NCBI RefSeq assembly: GCF_000264905.1
Contig: NW_006763133.1
Location: forward strand, 2,536,906 to 2,600,905
From: Stereum hirsutum FP-91666 SS1
Taxonomy: Eukaryota; Basidiomycota; Agaricomycetes; Russulales; Stereaceae
Reading direction: 5' to 3'
Length of the DNA: 64,000 bases
Part shown: positions 11,486 to 23,556 of the stretch, piece by piece
How positions within the stretch are numbered: position 1 is the stretch's first letter
How the letters are laid out: the number at the start of each line of letters is the position of its first letter
The notes under the pieces: model-generated
Told to the model about the DNA's origin: nothing
What the model saw: only the letters and a program-made list of their open reading frames with translations
Databases searched by the model: none
Position numbers and translations under genes: made by a program

Positions 11486-12010
11486 GAACTGCGATTAAAT
11501 CGCCTCGTATGTGCTGCCTTGGATTTACACGATGACCAATATCCTCCTGATTGTGTAGCACACCGCTAGCTTCGGTCCAATGGTGCCTCTGGGCAATCTA
11601 CGGTGTAGAGCGAGTTCTGATGAGCGAGAACTTCCGGTTTTACCTCAGCGTATAAATTTGTCTAGCCCCTGTCATGTCGCATGTCACCGCTTCGTAATGA
11701 GTTTGCCTTTCTAACACTGTTCTTCCCCTCTTTCAATTCCCACCGTGATCACTCTCCCTTCCATTCTAAATATATTTCCAGAGTCCTTCAAGTTGGTAAC
11801 AATCTGAAGACGTTGATGTGGTCTCCTAACTACGACCGAGCTGTCGATCCTAGTTTCCCAACATGTTTACGGCGAATTGAGTACGCAAAAGCCGTCGTAA
11901 GACCGAAGAGTGCTTTGAATGAAGTTGAACTTGATTTGCTCGGCGAGAGCCGGCGGCACGAAATGATGGCTTTAGAGAACCCTAACCAGGATTCCGGGTC
12001 GTTCTCAGCA
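11486..12010. other. upstream region of glyoxalase II
   Basis: An open frame continues upstream of the glyoxalase II start from 11681 without a stop. It has no targeting or family feature and is treated as leader or promoter. Nothing else is recognised. Confidence 0.35.
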
Positions 12011-13089
12011 ATGACGTTTCTCTGTACTCGACCTCTTCTCACCACCGGAAAGCGCCTCCCCGCTCTTACTCAGCCTCTCAGACTCAGACCATTCTCCTCG
12101 TCGTCCAGAATAAATATGAAGGTCGTACCTGTCCCAGTCAGAGAAGACAACTATGCATACCTGTTGATAGATGAGACGACGAACAAAGCGGCGGCTGTCG
12201 ATCCGTATACAGTTTCGAAGGTCAAGGCTGCCGCTGACCAGCTCGGCGTAGAGATCGTCGCGGCAATAACGACGCATCATCATTATGACCACAGTGGGGG
12301 TAATGAGGTGCGTTTATATTAGAACACCTGCGCTCGACCGATGTGGTACTGACTGACCGGAATGTACGCGACTGGACAGGACTTTGTGAGTCGTCGCATT
12401 TGCTTCCGTGTGGCGAATACGGTCTGAAACGACTTCAGGCCAAAGAATATCCTGGAAAGCCGATCTATGGTGGTAGCCAACAGGTCAAAGCACTCACAAA
12501 CCAAGTGAAGGACAACGACGAGTTCAAGATCGGGGATAACATCCATGTCAAGTGCGTCTGCAGTATATTTGTCACCAGGCGCTTCGCCCCTATCCCACAT
12601 TTTTATTTACCTGTCCACACTAGATGCCTCCACACTCCATGTCATACCCAGGACTCAATATGCTACCATGTCACCGACACCGCCGATGCATCCCAACCTG
12701 GTGGAGTCTTCACCGGTGACACACTCTTCATCGCCGGCTGCGGTCGTTTCTTCGAGGGCACAGGCGAAGAGATGCACAACGCTCTCTCGTACCTCGCTCG
12801 CCTTCCCGACAAGACCATCGTCTACAACGGCCACGAATACACCAACAGCAGTCTCAAGTTCGCACTTTCCGTCGATCCTGAGAACGCGGGCCTCAAGCGT
12901 TTGCAGGAGATTGTGAAGGAGAATCAGGTGACGACGGGGTTGACGACGATTGGGGACGAGAAGGAGTGGAATCCTTTCATGAGGTTGGCTAGTGACCCCG
13001 TTAGAGAGGCGACGAAGGCGGCTCATGATGCGACGGCGGCGACGGTTATGGATGCCCTGCGCACTTTGAAGAATAACTTCAGGGGGTGA
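12011..13089 (+). CDS. GLO2: hydroxyacylglutathione hydrolase (glyoxalase II)
   Basis: Four exons, 12011..12307, 12380..12385, 12439..12551 and 12624..13089, give 293 residues. It hydrolyses S-D-lactoylglutathione to D-lactate and glutathione, the second step of methylglyoxal detoxification. It is a metallo-beta-lactamase fold: THHHYDHSGG binds the binuclear metal site, and further ligands lie in LHTPCHT, FTGDTLF and YNGHEY. CGRFFEGT is the glyoxalase II signature. Exon 2 is only 6 nt (Asp-Phe) and is required to keep the GGNE-DF-AKEYPG sequence in frame. Translation from 12011 gives an Arg-rich, Ser-rich leader (RPFSSSSR) typical of mitochondria. The next ATG at 12116 (MKVVPVPV) would give the cytosolic form, so dual targeting by alternative starts is likely. 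Confidence 0.93.
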
Positions 13090-13505
13090 GTTCGAGGTGC
13101 GTGCTTCTACTGTCACCTTGTCTAGGATAGGGGCTGACGAATCGTTTGTGTAGTGTCGTGAGTAGATTGTGATATGACCCAGAGTAGTCGGCCGTGTTTT
13201 GTACTTTTAGTTTGTTGCTGACAGCGCTCTTTTGCAATGTATCATCTGGAATCCATAATGCCATTCTATCAATGCCGTTATTGACCCTGACGTACAATCC
13301 TGAAATAGCGCTCGTATTGCAGACGTACATATCCGACAAGACCCAATATTAAAAGGCATAGTAAAACGGTGATACTCAGTCCACACACAACAGATCCAAT
13401 AGTGAAGATTGAAGGAAACCAGACGGAAGACTCGAACACGCAGATGCGCGATCGACATGACATGATGGGCCATGTAGGAGGCGGAGGTGAGGGTGGATGG
13501 TGCGT
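13090..13505. other. convergent spacer
   Basis: Tail-to-tail spacer between glyoxalase II (+) and the Sft2-like gene (-). No gene is seen. It should contain both 3' untranslated regions. Confidence 0.5.
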
Positions 13506-14479
13506 TCAACCGCTCATTCCGAACACCTTGAGCACGGCCGACCGTGCGTACGGGATGTATGACAGGGTGTACCACAGGAAGGCGAGGTATTCTATGATCA
13601 CGAAGACTACAGGTGTGTAGATCGTCAGCGTGAAACCTAGTGATGGTCGCGAAATTGAAAGCAGTACTCACTGATACATAGGACCTGATAAAGTGATGCT
13701 AGTCAGTACAAGGTCCTTAACTTGGGGTGGTTTGCGGAAGGCGGTAAAGGGTAGACTACGTACCCCGCTGTCCAAGACAAAAGCGCCCACGAATATGAGA
13801 CCTATCGAGACTAGGAATACGATGGTAGCTATCACTCGAATAGGCTTGAACATCTGTCATGTGCAAAAATAAAGTCGAGCCAGGATGGTTAGCTTCTTCA
13901 CGTAGGTAAGGTGGGCAGAGCGTAGACAGGGGTCATACCATCTTGATTTGCTTGAAGAACCCGATGAGGAACCCAGTACCAACAAGTGAGACGACGGTGC
14001 CCAGTGCATATAGGACTGGTTAAAACGTGTGATGTTGGTCCGTCAGTGCTTCTGTACTTGTTCGGTTTGCGGAAGATCGAAAAGGACTCACGAGCGAACG
14101 TCGTTAAGGCGCCAATGAACAGGAATATCGTACCCAGTATACTCAACAACAGTCCCACCGCATAACTGCACCAGCAACATAATCAGCATCACCAATAGAC
14201 ACATTCTCACCCTCCACCACGCAAAACTATACCCTCCCAGGCCCATTAAAGCCCACATGCATATGCATGTTCGGAGGAGCCACGCACCCCGACACGTCTT
14301 CGAGGAAAGGGGAGACGTGGAAAGACAAAACGAAAGCAAACGCACGATCCAATAAACCCATACAAGCGCTGCGTACGCGTAAGCCCAAGGAAAGAAAACG
14401 CCGAATCTCCTTCAAAGAACTGTGTCTCCGGAATCCCTGAACCCGCGGTCTCAAGGTTGAACCAGCCTTTAGAAGCCAT
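13506..14479 (-). CDS. SFT2: Sft2-like vesicle transport protein
   Basis: Six exons, 14479..14346, 14165..14092, 14015..13939, 13853..13764, 13684..13672 and 13606..13506, give 162 residues. Sft2/SFT2D proteins are tetra-spanning Golgi membrane proteins that help endosome-to-Golgi vesicle fusion. The family core is intact: GLTRTQRLYGF before the first helix, then LLSILGTIFLFIGALTTFA, a second helix (YALGTVVSLVGTGFLIGFF) with KQIKMMFKPIRV after it, a third helix and the C-terminal signature LAFLWYTLSYIPYAR. Exon 5 is only 13 nt (Val-Leu-Cys-Ile) and its removal would break the frame into the last helix. Length matches animal SFT2D1/2 more than the longer yeast protein. The first intron (14166..14345) is unusually long at 180 bp. 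Confidence 0.9.
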
Positions 14480-15285
14480 ATTTTGTTTTAGTTTTGGAAA
14501 TTAAAACAGTCGTTTGTGAGTCGTGGACGGACGGACGTAGAGGAGGTGAATAAAGTGGGCGATGCTGAACAAGTAAGTATTAGATGCGGGGCGGGGAAGC
14601 TGGGCCGGCAGCTGGGCGTGTTTGTGTCGTGGTACGATGAAGGGTGGGTGCGAGCGGAAGCAAGAGGCACTCAGCGCCAAGTCAGCGCTGCCACTGGCCC
14701 ACTCAGCCGCAGCCTGCCTTGCCTTGCCGCACAGCCCACGCCTCCTTGAAACTCTCCGGCTCTGTTCCAGCTTCGTCACGAATCAAAGCTATCAAGCCGG
14801 CCGATTTTTTCTCGTGGTGAGAGACGAGTAGATACGAGAGAGAGAAAAGAAGTGTGCGATTCATTTTGTTTGAGTAAGACTAGTAAGAGTAACAGGACAG
14901 TGCTATGCAGAGAAGTAATACAGATTTCACGGTTTTTATGAAGTACTTATAACGAACAACAGCAGTCCCTGTGGACCGAGTCAACGACAACGTGAGTATA
15001 TACGTGAGTAGCATCCGACACAGCAGAGACAAACTAACACGAAAAGAGTATGAAAAACCGAAGACGTAGATATTCATCATTTTCGTCAAATGCAACATCA
15101 CAGAGACGCACGAGGAAAAGAGGAGGGCGATTGCAAACACAAACACGAACGCGAGCACAGAACAGAACAGAACAGAGAGGCGAGAGAAAGCTAAAACGAT
15201 ACAGCGATCACAGTCCGAGCCAGCGAAAGAAACGATACAAGTGCTGATAATCCTACATCAAAGGCCATCGAGCGATAGCCTGGCG
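14480..15285. other. intergenic region
   Basis: The gene to the right ends at 15286 on the minus strand, so this 0.8 kb holds the Sft2-like promoter and the 3' end of EDC4. Short frames here show no family resemblance. A run of AGAACAGAACAGAACAGAG-type simple sequence lies near 15157-15180. Confidence 0.4.
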
Positions 15286-18200
15286 TCAAGCCGGCTTGTG
15301 GCTCAAGATGTCCTGGATGTCGGAGATCGCCCTGCTCGTCTCCATGGCTTGCGGTCCGCCTGGGAGGATGGAGATGCGCTGCTTGGTGATGTTCAACACC
15401 GACTGAACGTTGGGCAGAACGCGGATACAATAAGGCGCAACAACAGGGTCCTGTACGAAACGGACCTCAATCAGTATCCGATAGATGACAACGTCAGGCA
15501 GGGCATGGCACGTACATTGGTCTTGAGCACGGTGGCGGCGCGCTGGAGCCACCAGAGGGAAGACTTGAAGCTCTCGCCTTCGGGCGCACTCTCACCAATG
15601 TAACCACCAAGCTAGAGAAACAATTGAGTATCAGACAGAAGCCTAACAGGATGTTGAACATTAATAGAACCCACCTTGTGCACGATCGTCAAGATCACGG
15701 CCTGCGACAACGGAGAAGGCCCGTTCAAAGGCATGATGGCCTCTGGGTTAGACCGACCCAACAGCTCGCGGAGCTGGCGCGGGTCCTGTGTGCTCAGCAC
15801 GTCGAGGTATGTCTGATCCCAGTCTTCGATCTGGGCGGGAGGAGTATGATGAACCTGCATTGGAGCAGGTGGCGGAAGGGCAGGATGAGATGCTTGAGGA
15901 GCAGGAATACCATGACCCCAGGGTCCAGGGATTGGAGGAGGCTGATGACTCTGCTGCTGAGGAAGAGGACCATAGTGTTGCATGGGTGGCGGGCCTTGGT
16001 GTACGGGCTGACGCTGTTGTTGATACTGTACCATACTACCGCTAGAAGGCATGGGTGGAGAAGGCTGCCTGTGAGAAGCAACAGGAGGGACGCTAGCGTT
16101 GAGGCTCAAGAACTTGACCTGGTCGGCCAGGTTGCGAACGGTCTGCTCGAGGTCGCGAATGACAGCCTACGACAAATCATAGTGAGTGATAGGCTAGTAA
16201 ACGAATAAAAGGGAGACAAACCTCCTGGCCCCTGAGTGTCTCGCTTTGCCATGAAATGACGTCCTTCTTGAGGTTCATCATCTCAGAATGAATCTCACGA
16301 GACAATTCCTGGTGCATGTTGGAAGACTGCTGCGAATAGGCGGGGATGAGCGTTTTGTGGATAGCATCCTTGACATGACGCTCGATGATGGGCGTGACGG
16401 AGGAAGAGAACGTGCGCGCGACGTGGGTGGCGACCTCAGGACGGAGGAGCAACTTCTCGATCTCGAGGGGAAGAGTCTACAAAGACTAAATTATACCATG
16501 TGACAAGAATGACACACGGAACCACTGACCATGTTCACCGAGTCACCGACGCCAATGGCGATCTGCTCGTTTAGGGCAGCTCTGACCTCGGTCCTGGTGA
16601 TTTCCCTCAAAGTCGGCAGCACAGAGTTCAACACCTCCGACCTGACCGCCGTCTCGACGACCCTCGTCGTGTTCGTCGTCAACTCGCTCGAGATCAGCTT
16701 CAGAATCTTCTCCTGACGGTCAAAGTCCGCTTGTTTCTCGCTGACCCGGATTTCCTCGAGCCGTTGGTCTGTGGGAGCATTGTTGTCAGCGGACATCATG
16801 ACAGTTACGGACGAAGCGACACAAGGAAGATTATACCCACGTTGCTTATCCATCTCCTTCCCGACCAGCCGGCCAATGCGACTATAAAGGTTTTCCTCCA
16901 TCTTCTTGATCTCCTTCGTCATGTTGGCGCCAATAGCCGCCTCGTTGTTGATGTTGCTATTGCTATTGCCTTCACCATTTTTACTAGCTTTCTCCTTAGC
17001 ACCAGCCTCGTCCCTGTCCTTCCAGCCAACATTCCTGTTCCTACCACCCTTGCCCCTCACCTCAGACGGCCTACCGGGCTCACGAGTAAGCTCGGGCTCC
17101 ACCTCCTCGGACGGTGGCGTCCTATTGCGCTCCAAGGCAAGCGGAGGAAGCGGAGGAGGCGGCATAGGCGCCTGCACCTGAACGGGCTGTTCACGGGGCG
17201 GAGGCGTCAGTTCGCGGCGTTGAGGGGGCGGAGGAACCTGCTGCTGTTGCTGAACAGGTGGCGGTGGCGGACGATGAGTCCTAGATTCGACAGCAGGGCC
17301 TTGCATGATCTGCGGAGGCAGCGCCGGGAACTTCATCTGCGTGCCCGCAAAAGCGATATCGAACCATTCCTTCCTGATCAGGATCTGGTCCACGCCCGTC
17401 GAGTGCACGGAGAAGGCTACGAGGGCGAGCTCGCCTGGCGGGACTTTGGCGGCGACACACGCTGCGTGGGCTTCCTCGCCGTTGGGATCCGCGTCGGCGG
17501 TGAGGATGACGAAGTGGATTGTCGGTTTCGGGCCCAGGAACTCGACGACCTGACTGAAGCTCCCGCGGACTTGAGGTTCCTCGGCGCCGACATCCGTGTA
17601 CTCAAAGCCAAGCTTGAAGGCGATCATGCTGTCACGACGGTTGTTCGCAACCCATAGTGTCTGGAGTCGGGCGTCGTAGTTCGCGTGGCCGAACATATCT
17701 GGATCCTCCCTGTCACCGTTGACGAACTTGATCGTGCCGAGAACGTTAGTCCGCATGGAGGACAACAGCTGGAAGACGGTGTTGTGCTTGCGACCGACGA
17801 CGAATCCACCGTCCACGAGAGTAAGGGAGGAGGGTGCATCCTCACCCCTGATCTTCCCGGACCAGATGGAGAACTTGCGGTCAATATCCCAGAGAGCGAG
17901 AGTGGAGTCATCGGAGATGGTCGCGATCGCGGAATGATCAACGTCGAAATCGAAAGCAACAAGAGCCTGCAGACAATATATCAGCTGGTTTCACCTCATA
18001 CAGACGTGCCGCTCGATGCTTACCGAAGGCACGGCAAATGGCTGAGCAAGGCGATGGAGCTCATGATAGTCTATGGGATCTCCTCCGAACATACGCAAAG
18101 CATCGTTGATGTTGAAAAGGAAAACGCCCGTCTCCGACGAGATAGCAATAACGTCCGGCTGCCTAGGGTGCCATTTGACAGAGTGCAGGTTCTCTGGTCC

Positions 18201-20298
18201 GGTACCGGGCAAAACACAAAGCAAGATCCTGCCACTGGAAGAATGTCAGCGACGCATGAAAAATCGATAGAGACGGTCACGCACAGCGCGTCGTCCGTGA
18301 TGACTTCGGGAAGCTCCCAGACCACCAGGCCTCCATCCGACGTAATGCCCGCAAGACGGTTTCCAATCACCGCCATGTCAGTGACGGCGGTCGTCAACGG
18401 GAAGACATGAGGAAGCTGGAGAAGAGTACGGTCTCCACTAGAACGAGAAATGACACGAACGCGACCTGGATATGAAATGGTAAGTTTATCGTTTCTGAAG
18501 ATGAAGACAGGCGGACAGACCTTTGGTCATGGCATACGCGACCCACTGGGTCGCACCAATCGTCGTACCAGGCAAAAAAGTAGAGTCAACCCGCACAAGA
18601 GCGATGGCCGTCGACTTGACGGCCTCACGGTTCGCTTGGATCTCCTCCAAAGGCTGGTTGACATCGAATATAATAGTTTGAGAATGGCTGAAAGAGACGA
18701 AGTTCAGTTTCTAGCCGCTGCATGGTGATACCGACGTTGTACTGACTTAGGGCTCGACTGAGACTTCCCCTTAGGCCCGCCTCTGCCCCTTCCCTCATGC
18801 TTGTTCCAACTACCACGGGGGCCCGGTGAGCCATCCTTCTCACGAGGAGAAGGAGCGTGTGCGGTGAAAGCGGGAGGTACAGGGGATCCGGCTAGCGGAC
18901 CAATGGGTTGCTCAGAAGGACCCTTGCGTTGTTGACCTGGGGCAGGCTGCTTTGGTGGCGAGTTTCGCGGAGAACTGGCCTGGTAGGGCTTCGGGGGCAA
19001 GGGACGAGGTTGCGCTTTAGCCTGAACCTGTTCAGGCGAGACAAAGTCGTCGGTTGCACTCGGAATGGGGAGTTCGTATGAAGGCGGTAACTGCTGCGAT
19101 GAAGATTGCTGCCCGCGAGTCAACTGTTCGATGAGATTCTCGACGGACTTCCGTTTTGAGTCCGTGGTAGAAGGAAGGCTCCATTCCTCGTTGACACTCA
19201 CCGCGGTGTCTGCCGAATGAGAAAGGGGCGGGACAGCTTTGCGAGGCGAAGTGACGGAAGAGGAAGCGAGAGCATCAAAGGGAGAAACGAAGTCAAACAT
19301 AGATTTAGGGGGAGGTGGAGGCTGCTGTTGTGGTAGCGGTGGCGCAACCGCCACCGAAGAAGGTGGAGTTTGGAAAGTGTCGTGTACAGGTCCAAGCGGG
19401 GTCGTTTCTGGCTCGTAATAAGAGCCGCTGTCCTGTTGGGAGGTATTCGATGATCCAAAAGCAGGCGAAGGATCTGCAGGAGGTAGATGTAAAGAGCTCT
19501 GGGGCGAAGGGTTACTGTAGAGGGTCTGAGGTGCGGTCCTGCGATTAGAAAATGAGGGATGAATCAACAACAGGTTCGTTAGATGAGATAAGGATATGTG
19601 TTTTTTGACAGGGGTCATGGAAGCTGAGCTAGCACGGATGTTTTCTGTCGAATGACCGGACCATGCAGAGGCCACATTCCTAGGATGCCACGCCACTCCC
19701 TAGTATCTTCTACTTCGACTCGATACGCGGCCCCAGATGTGAACGAAAAAGAAAAGGTAGCTCACCCAGACATCAACTGTTCCAACAGCATCCTCCCTTG
19801 TGACTCATTGTTGACAGTAGGTCCCGATCGATGTGAAGAGCCGGGTGGAGTCGGAATTTGCTGAGGTTGCTGGGGTACTGAGGCCGTCGAGGTAGAGGGG
19901 GAAGCGACGGTGCCGAGGAGAGACAAGAGCGCACTCTGTCTGCTCTCTGCAGAGTTAATGGGAGCGGAAGTCGTGGACGAGACGGAGTTGGCGGTGATAG
20001 ATACAGGCGTTGCGGGCGCGGAGTTGCTCGACTGGTGCTGCAAGGGGCCACCCGGGAGATTCGAGTTGGGTCCTAGGCTGGCTCCTGCGGTCGGCTGAGG
20101 GGCAGCAGTCTGAGCAATTAAATTATTGAAAAGAGTATCGACGTGAGCCGGGGGCGACGGCTGGGCGATCTCGCGGAGCGAATGAGGTGGCGAAACATGC
20201 TGATACTTGTTGAGCGACGGCTGGTGAGTCTGTTCCTGGTATCCTCCTGGGGGACTAGAACCACGAGAGAAGAGGTTACGCTGTGTAGGGCGATCCAT
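15286..20298 (-). CDS. EDC4: enhancer of mRNA decapping 4 (EDC4/Ge-1) homologue
   Basis: Eleven exons give 1418 residues: 20298..19766, 19538..18747, 18687..18521, 18465..18285, 18234..18024, 17966..16841, 16768..16530, 16476..16222, 16166..15675, 15611..15516 and 15450..15286. EDC4/Ge-1 scaffolds Dcp2 decapping in P-bodies. The order of parts fits: a disordered Ser/Pro/Gln-rich N-terminus (residues 1-~440), a WD40 domain (~440-800, e.g. SDGGLVVWELP and DSTLALWDIDRKF), a proline- and glutamine-rich linker, a coiled coil (~960-1170) and the conserved alpha-helical C-terminal domain (from ~1295; RQLRELLGRSNPEAIMPLNG). Coordinates of the first intron (19539..19765, 227 bp) are the least certain; a small exon could lie in it. 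The 72-bp intron 16769..16840 is a multiple of three with no stop. The start is the ATG at 20298; the open frame runs a few codons further up without another ATG. Confidence 0.88.
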
Positions 20299-20830
20299 TG
20301 AGGACGTCAAACTGGCCGATGGTGAATGAAAAGATGGAGGGGTGAAGGGGGAAGTGAAGGGGATCGCAAACGACCGCCGTCCAAGACGTCCTCTCTAAAC
20401 TTGATGCCTCACCCAACACACGAGGCGGGCACATGCTCGGCATCCCCCGCCCTTCCTCATCTACCGCCTTTGGCAGTTCGCCTCGCCCCCTGCCCCCACC
20501 AGCTCGAGCACTCATCCCGTCCTTCTTCCACCAATCGTGCTCTGCCTCTCAACTCTGCAGTAAACACAATAGCCCACGGCCGCCCACTCAAGCTGCTCCG
20601 CTCTTTCACTCGACGTCACCATTCAAGCCATTAACAGATTCGGACTCCACAAACAGTCCACGGTCAGCGAGCGCGAGGCAGCGTTCGAGACCTAAACGCT
20701 GATGCACAGGAAACACAAGCGAAAACACATAATAAATACGCTCTTTGCCATCCCTCCGATCACGCTTACCCCTTTCACGATGCGAACAAAGACTCCCTAG
20801 CGATGAGAGGCGGTCTAAATCAAACGTAGA
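20299..20830. other. intergenic, upstream of EDC4
   Basis: This stretch lies upstream of EDC4 and downstream of a doubtful small minus-strand gene. It is C/T-rich on the plus strand between about 20450 and 20640. No gene is supported. Confidence 0.35.
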
Positions 20831-21182
20831 TAATAGACGAGATACAGCCAGACCTATGAATAAGCTCTGGTTCTTCCTCATGTCCTTATCCACCCACCGA
20901 GCGACTGTTTCTCCGAAAGCAATCATCCACTTATCGAACCCCGCACCGTACTCCGTGATCAAACAGGGCGTTGTTGTTCCCTAATCTCCGATGCAAGGTA
21001 TCTACCAGAGTTGCATGTTGACCGTAACTCACGAGCGGACGTAAGTTCCCACCCGCGTTGAATCCAGGGGCCGAAATAGTCATAAGCAGAGGCTTCTCGT
21101 CCAAAGTTGAATCGTGAGGCTCGAAGCCGTAATCCTGCAAACCGCCCGAAATAGCCCGAAGTCCATTCAAGTTCAAAGCCAC
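20831..21182 (-). CDS. doubtful small unrecognised gene
   Basis: A minus-strand frame from about 21182 (no ATG at its start; the first in-frame ATG is inside) reads DEKPLLMTISAPGFNAGG and runs to a GTGAGT donor at 21032. An AG acceptor at 20981 joins it in phase to a second piece reading GTTTPCLITEYGAGFDKW and GETVARWVDKDM. A GTCTGG donor may follow near 20851, and the 3' end is unclear. A competing frame starts at an ATG at 21189 but ends after about 68 residues. Codon use is gene-like but I recognise no family. It may be a partial or wrongly bounded model. Confidence 0.3.
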
Positions 21183-21189
21183 GCCACAT

Positions 21190-23446
21190 TATGCACGCGC
21201 ACCCCTGTCACTCAGGCCTCAGGCATTTAGCCTTGACGTGAAATGCTACTTTTGACTACTGTGGTGACCGTGAGTTCAGTCAGAAGAAATGGTAGATGTC
21301 AGAATCGAAATTTAACGTACCGTTTTACGGCCGTCTAACGAAATACCCACCAACCAAATTTTCCACGTCTTCAACTTGAAGGCGCCAGGTGGATCAGGCT
21401 GCAGGAAGCCCCAAACGTGCCCACCTCGTGCTAACGGCCCCGATCAGAGTCGTTTTATGTCGAACGGACGCTATACGTGGCTATAGTCCTAGTAAGTCAA
21501 AGCGCCGCCGAGTTTACCGAGCAAAAGAAAAACACAAATCAAACAACATGCTTCGGGAGTCTGAGTCTGGGCTTTCTGTGGGTCAGCTGAGCGAACACGT
21601 TAATCCTCATTGACACGTTCTGTTTCGTGAATCAGGATAAGTAGATAACACGGAGAAGGGAAGGGAAGGGAAGCCCACTCGTCATCGTCCAGAGACTCCT
21701 GAGGCGGAGCCTTTATTTCTATGCCAGGGATCCTGAGAAACATGCAAGACTATATCTGTTACTTGCTATTCTCTGGTGAGACTGCGCATAATTTAGTAGC
21801 CGTTGGCCACAGTGACACTCCGAGGAGTACGCCAGCAGTAGATTCAAGCTTGTGAGCCAGTCGTTCTCCCCCCTCTTCGCGTGGAAACACGACGAAGACT
21901 GCCAGTGAAGATCACAAGGACAAAAGCCCACCACACGCAGCGAATTAAACGTGGCCAGCGAGATATACATAGTCAAAGCGTGGCCGAAAACACAGACACT
22001 AGAAGAAGATAAGTAAAACGAACGAACGGCCTTGAGGCCTGATGCCAGATCAAAAAAAAAACTCAGCGAAGAGCAGTTGACCTCTCATGCCGCATGCATG
22101 CATAATCGTCCAGGTATTGATCTCCACCAGAACTCCGAGACGGATGGAAGGTGATAATAGGTCCTTGGAGTATAAATATCCAGCGCTTCAGTAATTCGGA
22201 GGAAGGGAGCGAGGCCATGACGCATGCGAGCGAAAGCGCAGAGGTGCAAACGCCTGCTGAGTATGTTTATCACAGTACTGAATCTGGGTCTGAGTCTTGA
22301 AGCGCGGCGAATGCGTAGACGGCCGGACGCTAGGCATGGTGGGTTTCGCCAGGTCAACATGCAACTGAACAGTGCGAGAAAGGTGATTTCGCGAGATCAA
22401 CATGCAACAGGAATGGTCTCGACAACTCGACAAGGCAATACCGCAGAGCTAGACGGTGTTCTTGCGCTACCCTGCTCCATCTCACTCAGTCCATGTACTG
22501 ACAAACGTTTCTTCGCCCCACGCAACGCGGGTATGTGACACGCTTTGAGTCCGTGCAAACAAGCGGCGAGGCGGCGATCTTCGACGCAACGGTCTACCTG
22601 CACTGTATACACAAGCCTTCACCAGATAGACAAGCTGAAGCACTTCGCCGAAGGACAATCTGTCTGGATCATAGATGTGCGGCTTGATGATACGATACTG
22701 AGGGAGGCAAAAAGCCAGGTACAGCAGTCTCTTGACTCGTTGCATTTCAACCTGATCTGCGCCCTGTTCAGGCCTGTTGAACGAGCTATTTTCAACGTGT
22801 GTCCCCTTTGCCTGTGGCAGACTATGATCCGCCTGTCATGGGATGTATCCGGCCTTCTGATATCTCTGACCATCTGCTAATGTTAGGAGGTCGGAACAGA
22901 AGGGTGAGATCATGTTCTTCAACTTCATGATGGTGTGTGGCGTTGGCGTCAAATCGAGATGGATCGTGGCTTGTGTGGCCACAAAAAAGTAGATTCGTAT
23001 CCAACGAGATGCGTACGAATCATCGACAAGATTTTGGTAACAGTGTCATAACTAAAGACCGCTTCAGACAACGCTGAAGGCGAATGTAGCCGGCCTTTAT
23101 GTAGCGGGGGAGGACATGCTTTATGTGGATGTGGCGTCCTCAGGAAGACTACCTCCACCACTCGTCCACGACCGGCCGCATTTTGTATGCGCGACAAACG
23201 CACGCCAACGGAGTGAGAGCAGAATCAGGCTACAGAATCATCAGAAGGCGCAAAGCCGCAGTGGCCCGTGGGGGCGGAAATATCTCAAGGAAACAAGCCC
23301 GCGACAGCTGATCGTAGGATAAGATCCGATTATCATCATGCCGCACCACCCCAATTGGCCAATACGGTCTACCCCGCACGGTCGTAGCCAAACACGCACA
23401 CACGAAAGCACGGCGGAACGCACCGTGAAGGCCTAGGGGCTGGAGA
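21190..23446. other. gene-poor region
   Basis: About 2.2 kb without a supported gene. There is a GGGAA-type simple repeat near 21655-21672 and an orphan TATA-like AGTATAAATATCC near 22167. A short direct repeat of (A/G)TCAACATGCAAC occurs at about 22353 and 22396. The last 100 bp are the metallothionein promoter, including a CCAATTGG at about 23352. Confidence 0.4.
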
Positions 23447-23454
23447 TATAAAAA
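23447..23454 (+). promoter_or_regulatory. TATA box of the metallothionein gene
   Basis: A consensus TATAAAAA lies 103 bp before the metallothionein ATG, followed by a CA-rich leader (CCACAACCACACAACC). A strong TATA with a CA-rich leader is typical of highly inducible fungal genes. Metal regulation is inference from the product. Confidence 0.65.
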
Positions 23455-23556
23455 GGGGCCTGGTGGTCGCCCCAGACCTGCCAAGTTCGCCCAACTCTAC
23501 CACCACAACCACACAACCACACCAATCCAAACCCACTCACCCAAGTCTTCTTCGTC

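Noticed and set aside
16731..17657. 308-codon plus-strand frame inside EDC4
   Set aside because: Antisense to the EDC4 WD40/Pro-rich exon; Arg/Leu-rich composition is a mirror effect.
17685..18410. 241-codon plus-strand frame
   Set aside because: Antisense shadow crossing EDC4 introns.
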